Source of the DNA: DATJLY01 sp963773665
Lineage (GTDB): Bacteria; Pseudomonadota; Alphaproteobacteria; ATCC43930; CGMCC-115725
Assembly (NCBI GenBank): GCA_963773665.1
Contig: CAVZBZ010000002.1
Coordinates: forward strand, 1-64,000
Length of the DNA stretch: 64,000 bases
Reading direction: 5' to 3'
Below, piece after piece: positions 9,872 through 18,832 of the stretch. Every line of letters starts with the position of its first letter. The first letter of the stretch is position 1. A program made the translations under genes and the position numbers. A model generated the notes under the pieces. That model was not told the DNA's origin and searched no databases. It saw only the letters and a program-made list of their open reading frames with translations.

Positions 9872-10564
9872 TTAGGTCAACTCGGGGATTGCGCCCGGCT
9901 GGTCGCCCCATTCATCGGCGGGCGTCAGCGGCGTTCCCTGTCCACGACGGGCGAGGGCATCCAGAACGTTGTCGCAGGCATTCAGCCGCGTCACGATCGC
10001 CATCGCTTCCTTCGGGCCGTAGACGGTCAGAACGTCATTGCGCTGGCCGAGGTAATCGAAGGAGAGGTGGAATGAGTTGGCGAACCAGCGCGCCCGGCGG
10101 ACGAGTTTGCCCTGCATTTGCGCCTGCGCCGCCTGAAACTCCTGCTGCTCCTGCTCCGCCTGCGTCCAGTCGTGCTGCAAGAGCGCGAAGCGGTGCGGCA
10201 GCAGGCGGTCATAATGCTTCCAGCCGAACAGCGTTTTCACGCTGAATTGCTCCAGTGTCAGCATCAGCCGGACGCGCTTGCGCAAGAGAGAGCGCAGCGC
10301 CCCGTACAGGACGAACCCGCCGACGACGGGAACAACGAAGGCCGCTGTCAGCATCCCGCTATCGGGGTTTGGCGCGCTGGCAACGCCAGCGAGGCCATAG
10401 CCGAGGCCAGCGACCACGCCGAGTCCCGTCAGCCAGCTCGCCGCCATAGCGCGCACGGGCGTCAGCACACGGGGTTGCACATAGAAGGCCGGTGCGCCGT
10501 TGTGATCGGCGACCTGCCTTGTGGCAGGCTTTCCGGCGAAGGGTGAACGGACTTTCTGTAACAT
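9872..10564 (-). CDS. Two-helix membrane protein of mobile element, unknown
   Basis: A 230-residue protein starts MLQKVRSPFAGKPATRQVAD. Two hydrophobic stretches (around residues 38-62 and 72-92, including AAFVVPVVGGFVLYGALRSL) should span the inner membrane. The rest is cytosolic and Gln-rich in the middle, ending GDQPGAIPELT. I do not recognise the family. It follows the DUF4407 gene by 26 bases and has the direct-repeat motif 10618-10635 about 54 bases upstream of its start. The frame is intact. Confidence 0.6.
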   Translation of the reverse strand: MLQKVRSPFAGKPATRQVADHNGAPAFYVQPRVLTPVRAMAASWLTGLGVVAGLGYGLAGVASAPNPDSGMLTAAFVVPVVGGFVLYGALRSLLRKRVRLMLTLEQFSVKTLFGWKHYDRLLPHRFALLQHDWTQAEQEQQEFQAAQAQMQGKLVRRARWFANSFHLSFDYLGQRNDVLTVYGPKEAMAIVTRLNACDNVLDALARRGQGTPLTPADEWGDQPGAIPELT

Positions 10565-10590
10565 GATCGGTCCTCCTGTGGAGACACGGA

Positions 10591-11862
10591 TTATGTGGAC
10601 TTACGAAGGGGCGGATTCCTCGCCCCAACCTCGCGGGCTTCGCCGATGACAGCGACACTTGGCGATGGCGCGGGAAGGAAGCGCAGCGGGGCGCGTCCGG
10701 TCAGGGCGCGTGCGTCCGGCGTACGGCGGAGAGCATCGCGGCTGCTCTCGTAGTCCGCCGCGACCCGGTCGGCGCGCTTCTTTGTGTCGCCAATCAGTAT
10801 CGCCATGTAGACCGAGGCGTGCGTGAACCACGCACGAACGACGACATAGCTCAGCTCGAACGTCATCAGGACGGCCATCATTAGCCATGAGAAGTGACGA
10901 GCGGCGGTCCCGAAGCGCGGGTCGGAATACACCTCCTCCAATGCGAGGTAGCTCATCAGCGCGTCATTACGATCGGGAATGAGGTGGCTTTTCCTCTCTT
11001 CGTCGATCTGGGCTGCTTCACCCGCAAACGCGGCCTCTGCCGCTCTTACGTCAGCGCTCGCCTTGTCGAGCTTCTTCTGCGCTTCGGCCATCCGCGGCTC
11101 GTAGATGCTGATATCGGAAGCGGCCTTGGCGAGATCGGCGTCCGCCGCCGTCTTGCGGGCGAGGGCCTCGCGATACTGCGACCCCGCGCCGGCCTTGTAT
11201 CCGGGCGCACCCTTCAACTCGCGGTCGGTTTCTATTCCATAGGCTTCCGCCCGTTGGCTGGCCGTCGCCCGCAATTGCCGGGCGGCATCGAGTACGCGGT
11301 TCATTTCCCCGGCGCTCGTTGTCAGCCGCTGCACCTCCGCTTCCAGCGTCCCAAAGCGCAAAGTCCGCTGCTCGCGAAGGCGCTCGGCGTACTGCTCCTC
11401 GATCTGGCGGTTCTTTCCGCGTACATCCTGTTCGAGCTGAGTCCTGATGGCGTCATGAAACATCGCCATCGATGCGCCGGTTGAAGTTGCCGTCGAGAGG
11501 ACCACGGTCATGGCGAGGCGCATGGCCAGACGCCCATGCTCCCACCAACGACGCCGCGCGCCGGGCTGGCGCAGGACCCCCGTCAGACGCCAGTCCGCCG
11601 CTCCGATAGCCTGATCGATCAGGAACATAAAAACGCAGGCCAGCGCGCCAAAGGCTAAAGCGGCGGGCAGAGTGACGAACTGCGCCCAGAAAGCCGTCCA
11701 AGCGAGCCCGGTGACACCGGCGACCACCGAAAGCAGCAAAGCCTCGGAGACGACCGCGTAGCGATCCTGCCGAGGCGAAAGGGCAAGCAGATCGGGATTG
11801 CAGCGCACTAACACACACGCTAGGCGCATGATCGGGGAAAGGTTTTCGGGGGAATTGTTCAT
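10591..11862 (-). CDS. DUF4407 membrane/coiled-coil protein
   Basis: I chose ATG 11862 (MNNSPENLSPIMRL) because AAGGAGA lies seven bases upstream; an in-frame ATG at 11889 has no such site. The protein has about 423 residues. Transmembrane segments come early (ALLLSVVAGVTGLAWTAFWA and the following stretch), a long coiled coil fills the middle, and another hydrophobic pair follows near residue 320 (WLMMAVLMTFELSYVVV). This layout and CNPDLLALSPRQDRYA match what I know as DUF4407. The function is unknown. The family is frequent on integrative elements. Confidence 0.72.
   Translation of the reverse strand: MNNSPENLSPIMRLACVLVRCNPDLLALSPRQDRYAVVSEALLLSVVAGVTGLAWTAFWAQFVTLPAALAFGALACVFMFLIDQAIGAADWRLTGVLRQPGARRRWWEHGRLAMRLAMTVVLSTATSTGASMAMFHDAIRTQLEQDVRGKNRQIEEQYAERLREQRTLRFGTLEAEVQRLTTSAGEMNRVLDAARQLRATASQRAEAYGIETDRELKGAPGYKAGAGSQYREALARKTAADADLAKAASDISIYEPRMAEAQKKLDKASADVRAAEAAFAGEAAQIDEERKSHLIPDRNDALMSYLALEEVYSDPRFGTAARHFSWLMMAVLMTFELSYVVVRAWFTHASVYMAILIGDTKKRADRVAADYESSRDALRRTPDARALTGRAPLRFLPAPSPSVAVIGEAREVGARNPPLRKST
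10618..10635 (-). repeat. Direct-repeat motif CCTCGCS-N4-CCTCGCG, copy 1
   Basis: CCTCGCC, CCAA, CCTCGCG lies about 54 bases upstream of the minus-strand start at 10564, inside the end of the DUF4407 gene. The period is 11 bp, one helical turn, as for a repeated regulator-binding half-site. Similar copies precede three other minus-strand genes. Confidence 0.45.
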
Positions 11863-11893
11863 GGGATGTCTCCTTAAGTTAGAGTTCAAAAAT

Positions 11894-12748
11894 TCAGGGT
11901 TCGTCGAGGCTGCCGATCACGCGGGGGATGGTGGAGAAGCGTTCTGTGTACCGGCGGCCATCCACGCCGATCGCGATCAGATGAAATTCCTCTTCCGTCG
12001 GCTCGATATCGACGACCATCCCGCCATCGAGCGCGACGCCATAAGTCTCGCCACGCACCGGCGCTTCGATGAATGCCTCGCGCGCGCCGCTGACGCGCCA
12101 GTGGAAAGTGACGGCGGTTCCCGGGTTGCCCCATTGAACCGGGCGCTCGATCTCGATGCGCGGCACCGGAGCGACCACTTGAACAGTGCGCGTCTGGACC
12201 GTCGTGGCGAACGGACCTTGCGCGACGAGGCGCAGGAGGATTGGACCCGTTCGCGTGGGACGCAGCATGAACACGCCGGCGGATGTCCCCGCATGCTCCG
12301 AGCGCTCGTCGCCATCCTCGATTTGCAACGTGACAGAGGTTGCGGACGGCGCGTCCCAGACAACGGGAAGGCTGTCCCCGACGAAAGCTTGTCGCGCAAC
12401 ATCGATCTTCGAGAATTCCGGCGCGACGACCTGCGGCCTGATGCGAAAGTTATGAACGACCCGGCCCGGCTCAAGTGTCAGCGACACAACAAGCTCTGCC
12501 GGGGTCAACGGCACGATGCCGATCTCCGCATGCGGGGGAATGTCGCCGTCGAATAACTCCTCGCCATCCTGCCGGATGCGCAGGGAAGCGCCTTCCGCAT
12601 GGCGGGTCTTCACTTGAAGCGTGTTCAACACGCCGACCACGGGCTGTTCGGCGAACGCGCATAGAAGCAGCCGGGGGCGCGTGCGCCCAAAGTGCAGACT
12701 TCTTCCCGCGTCTTGCGGCGTCCAACCAGTTGCACTCACATTGACCAT
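11894..12748 (-). CDS. Hypothetical mobile-element protein with beta-rich repeats
   Basis: A 284-residue protein begins MVNVSATGWTPQDAGRSLHF, with GAGGAACGAG as a likely ribosome site. It is rich in alternating hydrophobic strands (for instance PAELVVSLTLEPGRVVHNF and GPILLRLVAQGPFATTVQT), consistent with two or three immunoglobulin-like beta domains. There is no signal peptide or membrane helix. It starts ten bases after the protease-like gene stop, so both are probably co-transcribed with the DUF4407 gene. I do not recognise a family. Confidence 0.55.
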   Translation of the reverse strand: MVNVSATGWTPQDAGRSLHFGRTRPRLLLCAFAEQPVVGVLNTLQVKTRHAEGASLRIRQDGEELFDGDIPPHAEIGIVPLTPAELVVSLTLEPGRVVHNFRIRPQVVAPEFSKIDVARQAFVGDSLPVVWDAPSATSVTLQIEDGDERSEHAGTSAGVFMLRPTRTGPILLRLVAQGPFATTVQTRTVQVVAPVPRIEIERPVQWGNPGTAVTFHWRVSGAREAFIEAPVRGETYGVALDGGMVVDIEPTEEEFHLIAIGVDGRRYTERFSTIPRVIGSLDEP

Positions 12749-12758
12749 GACTCGTTCC

Positions 12759-13337
12759 TCAGTAGTGGAGCGTCATAACGCCGTTTTGGATTTCGATTGA
12801 TCGGAAGAGGCGGAGCCAGCTCATGCCCAGCAATGGCACATCGAGCTCTCCGCCGTTCACCACAGCGGGAATGTCTGTCACCGTGTACGGTCCGATGGTG
12901 AGTTTGTGGATCGTTATCTGCGCGTTTTGTATCCGGCCATTTGCCGTGTACGTCGGAAGGTCGAAGTTCAGCGGGCCGACAGGCAGCCGTTCGGCGGTTT
13001 CTTTCGAGAGCGACGACGTGAGTCGACGCCTGTGTCGATCATGAATTCGAGCGGGACGCCGTCAGCGCTGCCTTTGACGTAGTAGTGGCCGTTGGAATCC
13101 GCTTTGATCCGAATGACGTGGTCCGAACTCTCGGTCGCGCGCGGTTCGTGACCGGGCTCCAAAATCGGGGCAAGGAAGGGAACGAAGCCGAGCAGCCCGC
13201 CGGCCAGCGCCGGTCCATAGGCTGTCCCGCCGAGCAGTTGCCGCGCCGAGGCCGAGACCGGCCACCGCCGCGATGCACACCCGAAGCGGCGCCCGTCGCT
13301 CTTTCTTTGTTTCCCGGATCAGCACATACGCGGGCAT
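12759..13337 (-). pseudogene. Retropepsin-like (clan AA) aspartic protease, frameshifted
   Basis: ATG 13337 has an AAGGAG ribosome site. The N-terminus (MPAYVLIRETKKERRAP, then a hydrophobic stretch) suggests a membrane anchor. After a shift near 13240-13300, ADSNGHYYVKGSADGVPLEF leads to MIDTG, the DTG active-site motif of single-domain retropepsin-like proteases. A second one-base shift just after the motif leads to TSSLSKETAERLPVGPLNFD and the flap/second-strand region LDVPLLGMSWL. It ends at 12759. Such anchored proteases recur on alphaproteobacterial elements; their substrates are unknown. Motif copy 2 lies 75 bases upstream. Confidence 0.6.
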
Positions 13338-13411
13338 GGTTTTCTCCTTGGGCCGTCCGCCTGAAAGTCCCTGCGAACATCCCAAAGGTAGGATTCCCGC
13401 CCCCGCGCTTT

Positions 13412-13429
13412 CCTCGCGGAAACCTCGCG
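13412..13429 (-). repeat. Direct-repeat motif CCTCGCG-N4-CCTCGCG, copy 2
   Basis: CCTCGCG, GAAA, CCTCGCG with perfect half-sites lies 75 bases upstream of the minus-strand protease gene. A degenerate relative that is also a hairpin (CCCCGCG-CCATCT-CGCGGGG, 13519-13538) lies 40 bases before the plus-strand gene at 13578. Confidence 0.5.
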
Positions 13430-13577
13430 CCGCCAGCCTCCGGCAGCACACGCGGCCGGGGGGATGCTGTCGCTCTGTCGCTTCCGACGCGGGTTATGTA
13501 GACTTGGAGAGGTCCGATCCCCGCGCCATCTCGCGGGGCGACGGGCTATCGGCACGGATTTCTAGGGCGCGACCGCC

Positions 13578-14418
13578 ATGCGGTTTTCTGACTGGCAACT
13601 CAACCGGTTACGTGACGCGTTGCGCGCCTACCACAAGTTCGGGCGCGATCCGGTCGATGGCCGCCACTTCAACTGGAAGGACGTGAGCGAGGCGATCTTC
13701 CTCTCGGCGGAGGTCGAAGTCCCGCCCGAGCGCCTGCGGCAGTTCGTCGAGGGCGTGAAAACGCCCGGCGGCGGGCGGCGGCTCCTCACGATGCAGGACG
13801 ACCGGCTGGAGGCCATCGTCAAGTTTGCGACCGACGAGGATTACGGGCTGATTTCGGAGGCGGAGCTGCGCGAGCACGCGCCGTCATGGCACGCCGCGCA
13901 GCGCCTGCTCGAATATCTCAAGCAGGATTTCGACACAGAGCGAATCCTGCCGCCATCGACGCTGGAAGGCACGTACCGGAACGGGCGCATCGACGAGGAC
14001 AGTTATGTTGTGCGCGAATTGACGTTGCAGCGTGCTTCGGACGACGGACTGATCCAGCTCGTTCAGATAGAGGATTCCTATGACACTCCTCGACGGCATG
14101 CAATTCGACGATTTCACGCCCGAGAAACGCGAGGAGGTCAGAGACAGCCGCATCGTATACGGCGGCTGGGCAATTCTCACGCCCGAGGACAACCTGCTCA
14201 TGTTCCTCAAGAAGGAGCGCACTGGTCACAATTGCTATTACATGACCGTCGCCGCCGAGAACTGGCACTCGCTTCAGGCCCCGGCAGCGGCCCTCGCGCT
14301 GCTGCGCCACGATTATCCAATCGAGACGAACGAGGGAGAACCGCTTGAACCCAAGAAATTGCCGGGGATCAGCGAGGCGATAGGAAACAACATCATCCTC
14401 TTCAGGAGGGTCGCGTAG
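13578..14418 (+). pseudogene. Hypothetical protein (one frameshift)
   Basis: It opens MRFSDWQLNRLRDALRAYHK and is acidic and helix-rich through SDDGLIQLVQIEDS. A one-base shift near 14075 continues LLDGMQFDDFTPEKREEVRD and ends NIILFRRVA at 14418. The product would be about 279 residues with no signal or membrane segment. No known domain is recognised. It lies two bases before the ankyrin-like gene, so the two are probably one operon. The palindrome at 13519-13538 may be its operator. Confidence 0.5.
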
Positions 14419-14420
14419 CC

Positions 14421-14982
14421 ATGCCCACGTTCTTGGAAAGACAGACCGCTACTCCTGAAGGGCTCGCGTTGGCCGTTACCGAGCTTCGCGCGCGGATCGA
14501 AGAGCGCCGTAAAGCTGCGTGGCAACCCGAGCCGGGCGAAACAGTGCATGAAAGACGAATGCACTGGGAGCTAGTCGCAGAGCGACGCGCGACGAAGATC
14601 GCAGAGGGTGAATTCATCGAGGACGAGCTGCTGCCGAAGCTTCGCGACGACAAGGACATGAACCGATTAGGCCGGGAATTCCTCAAGGCTGTCGAGCGCG
14701 GCAACGCGCCTGCCGTCGGCGCTTATATTGAGGAAGGATTCCCGCCCAACTACCAAGACCGACAGACGCAAGAAACGGCGCTGCATATTTCTGCCGGCAC
14801 GCAGAGCGCGCAAGGTTCTGCGCGTCCTTCTCGATTGCGGACTGTGCAATTTCCTGTTGCGGGACAAGGGCGGGCGGCTCGCGTCGGAACTCGCCTATCT
14901 GTTCGGGCACGACCCCGCCGCCGCGCGCCTGCTTGGCACCAAGGAGCGCAAGCAGGCGGAAGCGCAAGAGGGATCAAGCTGA
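14421..14982 (+). pseudogene. Ankyrin-repeat-like protein (one frameshift)
   Basis: ATG 14421 opens MPTFLERQTATPEGLALAVT. After an N-terminal helical region, NYQDRQTQETALHISA begins an ankyrin-like repeat. An extra base near 14792 shifts the frame, which continues ARRARKVLRVLLDCGLCNFL and GGRLASELAYLFGHDPAAAR before TGA at 14982. The TALHISA and LLDCG elements are typical of ankyrin repeats, which mediate protein binding. Its end overlaps the convergent traG-like end by nine bases. Length about 187 residues. Confidence 0.55.
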
Positions 14983-16584
14983 CGCGCAGGCCGCGTGTTT
15001 GATTTGCTGCGAACTATACGGTTTCGGCAACTTACGCCTCGCGCCAAACGTCCCTTTGAAGACGGCGTGATGCGGCCCGCCCGCGTCGAAATACTCCACC
15101 CGTTGCAGGATCATCGGATCATACCCGGCCCAAATGACGAGCTGCCGTTTCAGCCGGTCGCTGCGCGAGAAATGACGGCTGACTTCGTCGGGCGTCAGCA
15201 GGTCATGCAATTCCATGCTGGAATTGCGCCCCGACAATCCCGCTTGCGCCTGTTCCGGCCCGACCTCGCCCTGACGGGCGACCTCGATCCGGGTTTTTCC
15301 GAGCCGCCGCGATACGTATTCCAGCGTCTCAAGATCGTTGTTGCCGAAGAACTGGAGGATGCCGGCGTTGCCGGCGAAAGTTTCCCAGCGCTCCTTGTAG
15401 AGAGCCTTTCCCTGTCCCCAGTCCTGCAGGACGGTCCACAGCTTGACTCCAAAAGACGCGATTTGCCCGGCGGCGTCCTCTAACTGGCGCATATGGCCGA
15501 GGACCGGGAATTCGTCGAGACAGACCAGCACCGGCGCGGCCGGCGCCGTCTTCTCGCGTTCCATCGCGTCGAGAAGCTGATTGATGAAGATGCGCAGCCA
15601 CCTGTTGCATAGCCCCATGCGGCTGGCGGGCAGGCAGAGATAGACACTCACGCCATTTCGATCGCGCTTCAAATCCGCGAGATCGAAATCATGCCCGGCC
15701 AGCACGCGGCGCATGGCCGTGTAGTCGAGAAACTTGGTATGACGGCGCACGGTCGAAAGCACGCCCGCGCGCTCGTTCGCTCCCTTTTCATAGAAGTCCC
15801 GCGCCGCGCCTTCGAGCGCGCCAGCGAGGTCTTCGGTCGCGATGTTCTTCGCGAACCGCGCCGCGCTTTGCAGCATCTCCTTCTCCAGCAGATGCAGCGG
15901 CTCTTCGTCTTCGCCGACGAGCGCGGCGGGTTCCTGCGCCAGCGCCGTCCGGATCAGATCGCGGACGGTGAGGAGATTGCGCCGCCCCGCGTAGCGCGGT
16001 TCCGTCGCGACATGAAGGATCACGCCCTCGATGAAGTTCTTGGCGCTTTCATCCCAATGCGGGTCTTTTTCGTTTCCGGTGCGCACCACAAGCGCATCCG
16101 CGATCAGGCCCGCATCTTCGATGATCGTCGGGCTGTCGGGTTTCAGGACCGCAAGCGGATTATAGGATTTGCGCAGATGCGCGATGCCGGGTGACGTGTT
16201 CCCGAAAGGATCGAGGACATGGACCTTCTGCCCGAGCGCGGCGCGCCGGGCAGCGGTGATATTGGCGAGTTCGGCCTTCGGGTCCGTCGCCATGACGCTC
16301 CCGCGATAGAACAGGAGATTATTGATGAGCGTGACGGACTTTCCGGCGCGCGATCCGGCGACGGTCAGGACGTGCCGGTTATCATCGATCCCGACGAGCT
16401 TGTTGCCGAACGCGCCGATGAGAATCTTTCCGCCCGGATTGCGCGGGTCATATTCGAGCGCCTTGCGCTCCAATATGACCTCCGGCGTCTGCCAGCGCGC
16501 CTGCGGCGCTGTTTGCTGCTTCAAATAGCGCGAACTCAGCCCGCGGGGTATGTCGCGTGTGAAGTCTTCTGGGAAGGAGGCCAT
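14974..16584 (-). CDS. traG: TraG/VirD4-like coupling protein, soluble form
   Basis: I prefer ATG 16584 (MASFPEDFTRDIPRG), which has GGAG eight bases upstream; ATG 16611 is possible. Walker A is TVAGSRAGKSVTLINN near residue 75, and Walker B is VLVCLDEF near residue 340. The family motifs DPKAELANIT and WTVLQDWGQ follow the VirD4/TraG pattern. The protein (about 536 residues) lacks the usual N-terminal membrane helices, so it may dock on a helper transfer system. It would recruit the relaxase-DNA complex. It is intact, and motif copy 3 lies just upstream. No mating-pore genes are in the window. Confidence 0.85.
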   Translation of the reverse strand: MASFPEDFTRDIPRGLSSRYLKQQTAPQARWQTPEVILERKALEYDPRNPGGKILIGAFGNKLVGIDDNRHVLTVAGSRAGKSVTLINNLLFYRGSVMATDPKAELANITAARRAALGQKVHVLDPFGNTSPGIAHLRKSYNPLAVLKPDSPTIIEDAGLIADALVVRTGNEKDPHWDESAKNFIEGVILHVATEPRYAGRRNLLTVRDLIRTALAQEPAALVGEDEEPLHLLEKEMLQSAARFAKNIATEDLAGALEGAARDFYEKGANERAGVLSTVRRHTKFLDYTAMRRVLAGHDFDLADLKRDRNGVSVYLCLPASRMGLCNRWLRIFINQLLDAMEREKTAPAAPVLVCLDEFPVLGHMRQLEDAAGQIASFGVKLWTVLQDWGQGKALYKERWETFAGNAGILQFFGNNDLETLEYVSRRLGKTRIEVARQGEVGPEQAQAGLSGRNSSMELHDLLTPDEVSRHFSRSDRLKRQLVIWAGYDPMILQRVEYFDAGGPHHAVFKGTFGARRKLPKPYSSQQIKHAACASA

Positions 16585-16653
16585 TGCCGCGTCTCCGTTT
16601 GCTGCCATCATCGGCAGGTCGCGGCTGATATTGTCCTGTCAGGTGCGCACAAA

Positions 16654-16671
16654 CCTCGCGCCAACCTCGCG
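16654..16671 (-). repeat. Direct-repeat motif CCTCGCG-N4-CCTCGCG, copy 3
   Basis: CCTCGCG, CCAA, CCTCGCG is identical in half-sites and spacer to copy 4 and sits 43-70 bases upstream of the coupling-protein start, depending on the start used. It is a candidate operator for a shared transfer regulator. Confidence 0.5.
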
Positions 16672-17052
16672 CGCCGGAGCTTCATGGCGAGCCGTAAAGA
16701 GTCGTTCCGTTAGAACAATCCCGATGCCGGCGGCAGCAGTGCCAGCGCCGTTTCGCATGTCGCCGTTTTTCGGTCGTCGTTTGGGTGCCGTTGGCAAGAC
16801 GCAGGCGGGTGGTTTCGGTCGTTTCGCCCGTCAGGGCTTCCGTTCCCTTTGTTCAGAACGGGGCTGTTTCTCTTTCAGCCTTGTACCCCAGAAGCCGTTT
16901 ATCAGACCGGCGGGGATGCTCTGCGGCGTGTCCTTCTCCTGCCCGCTCCATTCGGCCCTGCGGGCCTCCCGTGTTGGGGACACGTCCCCGGCGGCCTGCT
17001 GTCCGGCGGGTAAGGCTGGAAAGGCCAGCCCGTTCAACAAAGGAGAAGACCC
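16672..17052 (+). promoter_or_regulatory. Structured leader upstream of the 17053 gene
   Basis: No gene is seen in about 380 bases. Hairpins include GGCCC-TGC-GGGCC (16954-16966) and GGGGAC-AC-GTCCCC (16976-16989). It ends with AAAGGAGAAGACCC before ATG 17053. The TGC-triloop hairpin also occurs in the leaders of ardC and the ParB-like gene. Confidence 0.4.
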
Positions 17053-17325
17053 ATGACGAATACGAACCAATCGACCGAAACCAACGCCCGCGGCAACGAC
17101 AAGCCCAAACTGCCAACCCACGTCGCCAAGGTGCGCCACGGCTACGGCAAGAAAGCCACCTACGAGCGCATCGGGGTTGCGTGGCGGAACGACGACGGCT
17201 CGCTCTATCTGAAGCTGTCCGGCACGCAGGTGGTCAGCGCCCTGACGCTCTACGAGCTGAAGGACAAGGAAGAGGCCGCACCCGTCACTGACGGCGAGCC
17301 CGCAAACGAAGAGGCGGGGGAATAA
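17053..17325 (+). CDS. Small conserved mobile-element protein, unknown
   Basis: A 90-residue protein opens MTNTNQSTETNARGNDKPKL with a strong AAGGAGA ribosome site. A central segment (KVRHGYGKKATYERIGVAWR, then DDGSLYLKLSGTQVV) looks like a small beta-rich fold. The C-terminus is acidic (EEAGE). The function is unknown. I have the impression that similar small proteins occur near TraG and relaxase genes of alphaproteobacterial elements. The stop codon lies in the loop of a perfect terminator-like hairpin. Confidence 0.6.
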   Translation: MTNTNQSTETNARGNDKPKLPTHVAKVRHGYGKKATYERIGVAWRNDDGSLYLKLSGTQVVSALTLYELKDKEEAAPVTDGEPANEEAGE

Positions 17326-17335
17326 CCCCCGCCTC
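17311..17335. terminator. Perfect 10-bp hairpin at gene end
   Basis: GAGGCGGGGG (17311-17320), AATAA, CCCCCGCCTC (17326-17335) ends the 17053 gene. Its loop contains the TAA stop. No long T-run follows, so intrinsic termination is probable but not certain. Confidence 0.55.
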
Positions 17336-17802
17336 ACGGCTTCCTTCAAACGCGACAAGGCGCGGGCCGAAAGGGGCGCGCTTTTTCAATTCGCACATCA
17401 CGGTCCGGCGGCCATAATAGAAATCGAAGAAATGACGCATCAAATTTCCTCGTTGCCGGTCTCGCCGTCCTGACGGCTTGCGCTTCCGCATGGCCGCCGC
17501 CTTAGGCGTCCGACCAATCTCCGGAGCGAGAAGCCTGCGCGACAGCGACGGGTGCGTCCGCGCAGCCGGCCACCACCATAAACACAATGCTATCGACCCA
17601 CCAATCCCGACGGGACGATGACGTTCAAATACCCGTCGCCTGCGCAACCCAGCGCCAAGACGAGGAATGGTCATAGCCGATCAGATCGTCGTTCGATTCA
17701 TACCGCGCCGGTAGATCGTCGAAAAAAAGAAAAAGGCGGGGGACACAGCCACCGCTTTGGCGACGACAAGGCACGGAAAGGTCCGCGCCTCGTTTTTATG
17801 CT
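17336..17802. other. No confident gene
   Basis: About 470 bases without a convincing gene. A minus-strand run from about 17440 (MRHFFDFYYGRRTVMCELKK) could be a small protein but has no recognisable family or ribosome site. Bases 17720-17740 hold an A-rich stretch (AAAAAAAGAAAAAGGCGGGG). I see no repeat, tRNA or clear promoter. Confidence 0.35.
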
Positions 17803-18559
17803 TTATGCTTCTGACGCCGGTTCTTCAGATTCCGCCTCTTCAGCGGTCGGCGTTATATCCCGGTATCCGCGCGGCGTCGGCTGGTTGACTTCCATCGGCT
17901 CCATATGCTCGCCGCAGACCAGCTTGGCCCCGTGCTTTGCCCAAGCCTTCATGTCGCCGTGCGGGCAGACATAGCGGACGCGCTTGCCGCTCTTGCTCTC
18001 GGCTTGGGCATCCTCATCACCGTCAGCATCGTCGCCCGGCACGGGACGCTTTTCCGGTTGCTCGATCCATGAGACGACCAGGCCGCGCGCCAGCAGTTTG
18101 CGCACCGTCCGGTCGAAGGGTCCATCCGCCACGATGATATGGCCCATGACATCGCCGGTTTCGGCGCCATCGTCCTTGCCGGTAGAGGTCGGTTGCAGGC
18201 CGATCGATCTCATCTTCTCGGCCCACTCCTTGTTGTGATAGCGGCCCCGGCCCGGCTTGCCGAAATGGTGCTGCCACAGATGGACCATTTCATGAGCGAG
18301 GGTGGCGAGCACTTCTTCCTGTGGCCGGTCCCGGAAGTGAGAGGGATTAAGTGCGATCTCATCGGTCAGGGTGCCGTCGGCACGACCAAATCGATCACCG
18401 CAAAAATACCCGTAGCTCTTCTTGCTTCGTTGCAGCGTGATAAGGCAGTTCGGCAGCTCGCCCTCGAACAGAGAGCGATTCAGAATTCTCGTATGCCTGC
18501 TGCAAAGGATCGTAAGTTTCACGCGTAGGCTTGATGGATTGAGTGTTGGAATCGGACAT
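17803..18559 (-). pseudogene. SprT-like zinc metalloprotein (one frameshift)
   Basis: ATG 18559 gives MSDSNTQSIKPTRETYDPLQ, then one extra A near 18482 breaks the frame. The next frame continues ILNRSLFEGELPNCLITLQR, and the zinc motif HEMVHLWQHHFG (HExxH) follows near residue 90. The rest is consistent with a SprT-like domain plus a C-terminal zinc-binding stretch (VRYVCPHGDMKAW) and an acidic tail. SprT/Spartan-like proteins cleave DNA-protein crosslinks; on a mobile element this could release a relaxase or aid entry, which is inference. Length about 251 residues. Three CATCACA copies and motif copy 4 lie upstream. Confidence 0.72.
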
Positions 18560-18608
18560 GGGCGTTCTCCGCGTCGCTCCGCCCGTCTCCGTTTCGCTCT
18601 GGGATGTG

Positions 18609-18737
18609 CATCACAATTTTTGGAATGAACATCACAGTCATCATCAAACAACGTCGGGCGTCATCCTCAAGATGCGCCGTGCTGATTCCGCTTTTCCTCG
18701 CGCCAACCTCGCGATATGAGTTGTGGTGAGCATCACA
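18609..18737 (-). promoter_or_regulatory. CATCACA repeats and direct-repeat motif copy 4
   Basis: CATCACA occurs at 18609-18615, 18630-18636 (21 bp apart, two helical turns) and 18731-18737. Between them lies CCTCGCG-CCAA-CCTCGCG at 18696-18713, identical to copy 3. All lie upstream of the SprT-like start at 18559. They look like a regulator-binding cluster for minus-strand transcription. The regulator is not identified. Confidence 0.45.
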
Positions 18738-18832
18738 GATCACGAGCAGAGTGAAGTAGTGCTCACTCCAAATTTAAACTTCCCCGGCTACAATCGTAGT
18801 ATGGGGCTCACGGATAGCTTAGTGACGTTTAC

